NCBI GenBank assembly: GCA_018222835.1
Contig: JAAEZN010000004.1
Location: 9,527 to 55,547, forward strand
DNA: 46,021 bases
Source: Algicola sp.
Lineage (GTDB): Bacteria > Bacteroidota > Bacteroidia > Flavobacteriales > Flavobacteriaceae
Direction: 5' to 3'
Shown: one piece after another, positions 44,184 to 46,021 of the stretch
Layout: the number at the start of each line of letters is the position of its first letter
Numbering within the stretch: position 1 is the first letter of the stretch
Notes under the pieces: model-generated
What the model saw: the letters and a program-made list of their open reading frames with translations, nothing else
Database searches by the model: none
Told to the model about the DNA's origin: nothing
Position numbers and translations under genes: made by a program

Positions 44184-44621
44184 TTTTTTAATCTTTACCA
44201 ACGGCCCAGGGCACAATGCTTTATGACAATTTAAGCAGCTTACTACCATAGTATTGTAAAGACTGTCCACTTCGTTTGTTTTTGCAGACTCCAAATTTTT
44301 GATGCTTTGCAAATAGAGGTCGGCAAACATTTTGTACTGAGCTGAAGCTGCTTTTTCAGGCTCAGTTGCATGGGCGGTTAGCATTTTCTCGTGGTCAATG
44401 ATTAATTCTACAGGTTTTCCGTTTGCTATTTGCTGTTTGATGGATTTTGCTTCATCGAACATCTCTCGCATTAAAGTTGCCAGTTCGCTATCGCCATTTG
44501 GGTTGACCGATTGTTGAATTTTGTTTTCGCCAGTGGATTGCTCCTTCTGTTTTTCCGCACAGGATGTCGAGGTAATTAAAACTACAAGTGAATAGGCAAG
44601 TATTTTAAGTTTGTTCTTCAT
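44175..44621 (-). CDS. Small lipoprotein with a single c-type heme motif
   Basis: The 148-residue protein has a lipoprotein signal with lipobox TSC (Cys21), a charged, likely disordered linker (about 22-45), and a mostly helical body. Near the end is SCLNCHKALCPGP, with CxxCH at 129-133, the covalent heme-c attachment motif. The length and the C-terminal position of CxxCH resemble cytochrome c'-like four-helix proteins, in which the helices precede the heme site. No distal Met ligand is obvious. An additional Cys follows the heme motif (ALCPGP), which is unusual. It lies alone, convergent with the pseudouridine synthase gene. Electron transfer or gas binding in the periplasm is inference. Confidence 0.75.
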   Translation of the reverse strand: MKNKLKILAYSLVVLITSTSCAEKQKEQSTGENKIQQSVNPNGDSELATLMREMFDEAKSIKQQIANGKPVELIIDHEKMLTAHATEPEKAASAQYKMFADLYLQSIKNLESAKTNEVDSLYNTMVVSCLNCHKALCPGPLVKIKKLQ

Positions 44622-44808
44622 TATAAAATATGCTACAATGGCAATTATTGGCCGAATTTACTTTTTTAAGACCATTTTTTCATAAAAGCACAGGTGAATT
44701 CTATTGATTGCTTATTACAGTCAGGTTAAAACAATATGTATTTATCGGATTCATATGCTATTTGAACAGTATTTTCAAATTGAGAGACTAATTGATTAAA
44801 GCTTCCAA

Positions 44809-45582
44809 TTAAACATGATAATCAGGTTTTGTGCAATGATATACCTTCTCCGAGACATCAAACCCATATTTGAATTGTTCTTCCTTTGAAAATGTACTTA
44901 CAAAGTCATCCTCCTTTACCTCGAAACCTACGTTTGCTAACCTGTCTTTATAGTCCTTTCCGTACCACCTTACATGGTCTCGCCTACCGAAGGCCTTCAA
45001 TCTTCCTTTTTCCGTGGTTATGGAAAAATCTTCGTAGGTTGTTTCTCTGTTATAATCAATTGGTACTTGGAATATGCCAAAACCGCCAGGTCTCATAACT
45101 CTGAACAGCTCCGACATGGCAAGTTGATCGTTGGGAATATGTTCTAGAACGTGGTTGCACAGAATAAAATCAAAAGAATTGTCACCAAAAGGAATTTTGG
45201 TGATATCAGCTTCCATAATTTCAGTTTTTCCTTTGTAGTTATAAACGTGTGGAAATAGGTCGCATGGGAAGTATTCTATATCGGGGGTATCCGAAAATAG
45301 ATTATAAAATATTTTTTCTGGGGCAAAGTGAAGCAGTTGCATTGGTTTATGGATCAACTTTTTATCCTGAATATATTTCCAAACCAACCTGTGCCTTTCC
45401 AAAGAACCACAACCGTGGCATTGTGCATTCTTTCTTTTTGTATTGCCAAAGGTTCCAAATTCCCGATAGTTGGAATTGCAGATAGTACAATGGACAACAT
45501 CCCCTTTAAATAATTTCTCCTTTCTTTTTTTCCGGTACTCCCTATGTTTTTCTTTTAAAGAGAATTTGGTCAAACCCATCAT
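44809..45582 (-). CDS. Zinc-ribbon class I SAM-dependent methyltransferase
   Basis: The protein is 257 residues from the ATG at 45582; an upstream in-frame ATG at 45651 would add 23 residues that do not look like the family start. An N-terminal zinc ribbon is visible as CTIC and CHGC (Cys32, 35, 55, 58), then GSLERHRLVWKYI, a motif typical of this methyltransferase group. The Methyltransf_11-type core includes MEADITKIPFGDNSFDFILC, NHVLEHIPNDQLAMSELFRV and MRPGGFGIFQVP. Such enzymes often act in polysaccharide or cell-surface glycan synthesis clusters; the substrate is unknown here. It is flanked by ~190-base gaps on both sides and seems to be a single-gene unit. Confidence 0.9.
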   Translation of the reverse strand: MMGLTKFSLKEKHREYRKKRKEKLFKGDVVHCTICNSNYREFGTFGNTKRKNAQCHGCGSLERHRLVWKYIQDKKLIHKPMQLLHFAPEKIFYNLFSDTPDIEYFPCDLFPHVYNYKGKTEIMEADITKIPFGDNSFDFILCNHVLEHIPNDQLAMSELFRVMRPGGFGIFQVPIDYNRETTYEDFSITTEKGRLKAFGRRDHVRWYGKDYKDRLANVGFEVKEDDFVSTFSKEEQFKYGFDVSEKVYHCTKPDYHV

Positions 45583-45841
45583 AATTTTACTTTTCGATTT
45601 GGCTGTGAAAAGATAAAAATGAGGAAAGCAAAGTGATTTTTTTCCTGCCAATTGACGAATACCCTTTATGAATTGATGGATGTTGAAAACAGAGACGAAT
45701 ACTTCAAAAAAGGAATCAAAACCCTAGACTATAAGGAAACAAATAGAAGATAGTGAACCTCCCATTAGCCTTAAAAATTCCAACATTTGGTCGTAAATTA
45801 ATGGATACTCATATGGAATAGACAGGTTTGGCTTTTTAATA

Positions 45842-46021
45842 TTATCGGTTAAACCAATATGTGAACTTAAGAGTCAACGACCATAGATTTCCTTCGAGCG
45901 GGGATAATTGTTCGTTGTTGTTAAATACCAAAAACAAATCGGAAGCTGGAGCATACCGCCATTGCAAACGGGAGTTGATGCCAAAGTTATTGCTTTGTTC
46001 GTTGTACTGGAAAAGCGTATT
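45842..46021 (-). CDS. C-terminal fragment of an outer-membrane beta-barrel protein
   Basis: The minus strand is open from the window edge to a TAA at 45844-45842, giving 59 residues with the start outside the window. The sequence (QYNEQSNNFGINSRLQWRYA, then PASDLFLVFNNNEQ and a final SLTLKFTYWFNR) has alternating hydrophobic/aromatic strands and a C-terminal aromatic residue pattern typical of outer-membrane barrels. The R-L-x-W-R-Y-x-P-x-S-D-L-F-L-V-F/Y-N pattern recalls the ends of DUF5916/carbohydrate-binding barrel proteins of Bacteroidota. Family naming is tentative; coding status is well supported. Confidence 0.65.
   Translation of the reverse strand, partial: NTLFQYNEQSNNFGINSRLQWRYAPASDLFLVFNNNEQLSPLEGNLWSLTLKFTYWFNR

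Noticed and set aside
45637-45753. Short plus-strand frame with plausible composition (ATG at 45676, 25 codons)
   Set aside because: The charged peptide (MDVENRDEYFKKGIKTLDYK...) looks protein-like and could be the end of a decayed gene, but it has no upstream partner or recognisable family and is too short to support.

Overview
The window reads as chromosome from a marine-type member of the Flavobacteriaceae (Bacteroidota). This is inferred from a SusC/SusD pair, many lipobox-bearing outer-membrane lipoproteins, TAnnTTTG-type -7 promoter boxes, the lack of clear Shine-Dalgarno sequences, moderate A+T content, and mevalonate-pathway genes of the kind found in pigmented flavobacteria. I cannot name a genus. 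I see no rRNA, tRNA, CRISPR array, insertion sequence or phage gene. About 30 complete genes and two edge fragments fill the window, with only one gene-free stretch longer than 300 bases (31288-31653).

Layout. 1-8438: the C-terminal end of a penicillin-acylase-type hydrolase, a small secreted protein, a membrane acyltransferase, a membrane-anchored AraC-type regulator divergent from an exported PLP enzyme, a calcineurin-like phosphoesterase, and a large GAF-domain protein. 8440-13398: an HD-domain protein fused to a Pycsar-type membrane effector domain, then a very large lipoprotein joining a phosphoesterase, a kinase-like segment and an outer-membrane beta-barrel. 13395-15144: two small envelope proteins with overlapping genes.

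15167-34574 is the most striking region. Reading leftward from 31287 are susC and susD, a strong hairpin terminator, three tandem ~1,100-residue FG-GAP/ASPIC-UnbV lipoproteins coupled by 4-8 base overlaps, and a PAP2/vanadium-haloperoxidase-type lipoprotein. Divergent from susC are a LacI-type repressor (TTG start) and a GH13 alpha-amylase-family lipoprotein. A near-palindromic, CpG-centred operator candidate lies in the shared 366-base gap. The likely picture is a LacI-controlled uptake locus whose pore and lid are SusC/SusD, with the UnbV proteins and the PAP2 enzyme as surface accessories of unknown role.

34688-38960 has a glycerol theme: a lipoprotein glycerophosphodiesterase, a HI0933-type flavoprotein, and, convergently, glpK and glpF. 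39020-44108 holds a DUF1697 protein, TspO, and an isoprenoid block (mvaD, a mevalonate-kinase-type GHMP kinase, a UbiA-type prenyltransferase) followed by an RluB-type pseudouridine synthase. The right end has a small lipoprotein with one c-type heme motif, a zinc-ribbon methyltransferase, and the last 59 codons of what looks like an outer-membrane barrel protein.
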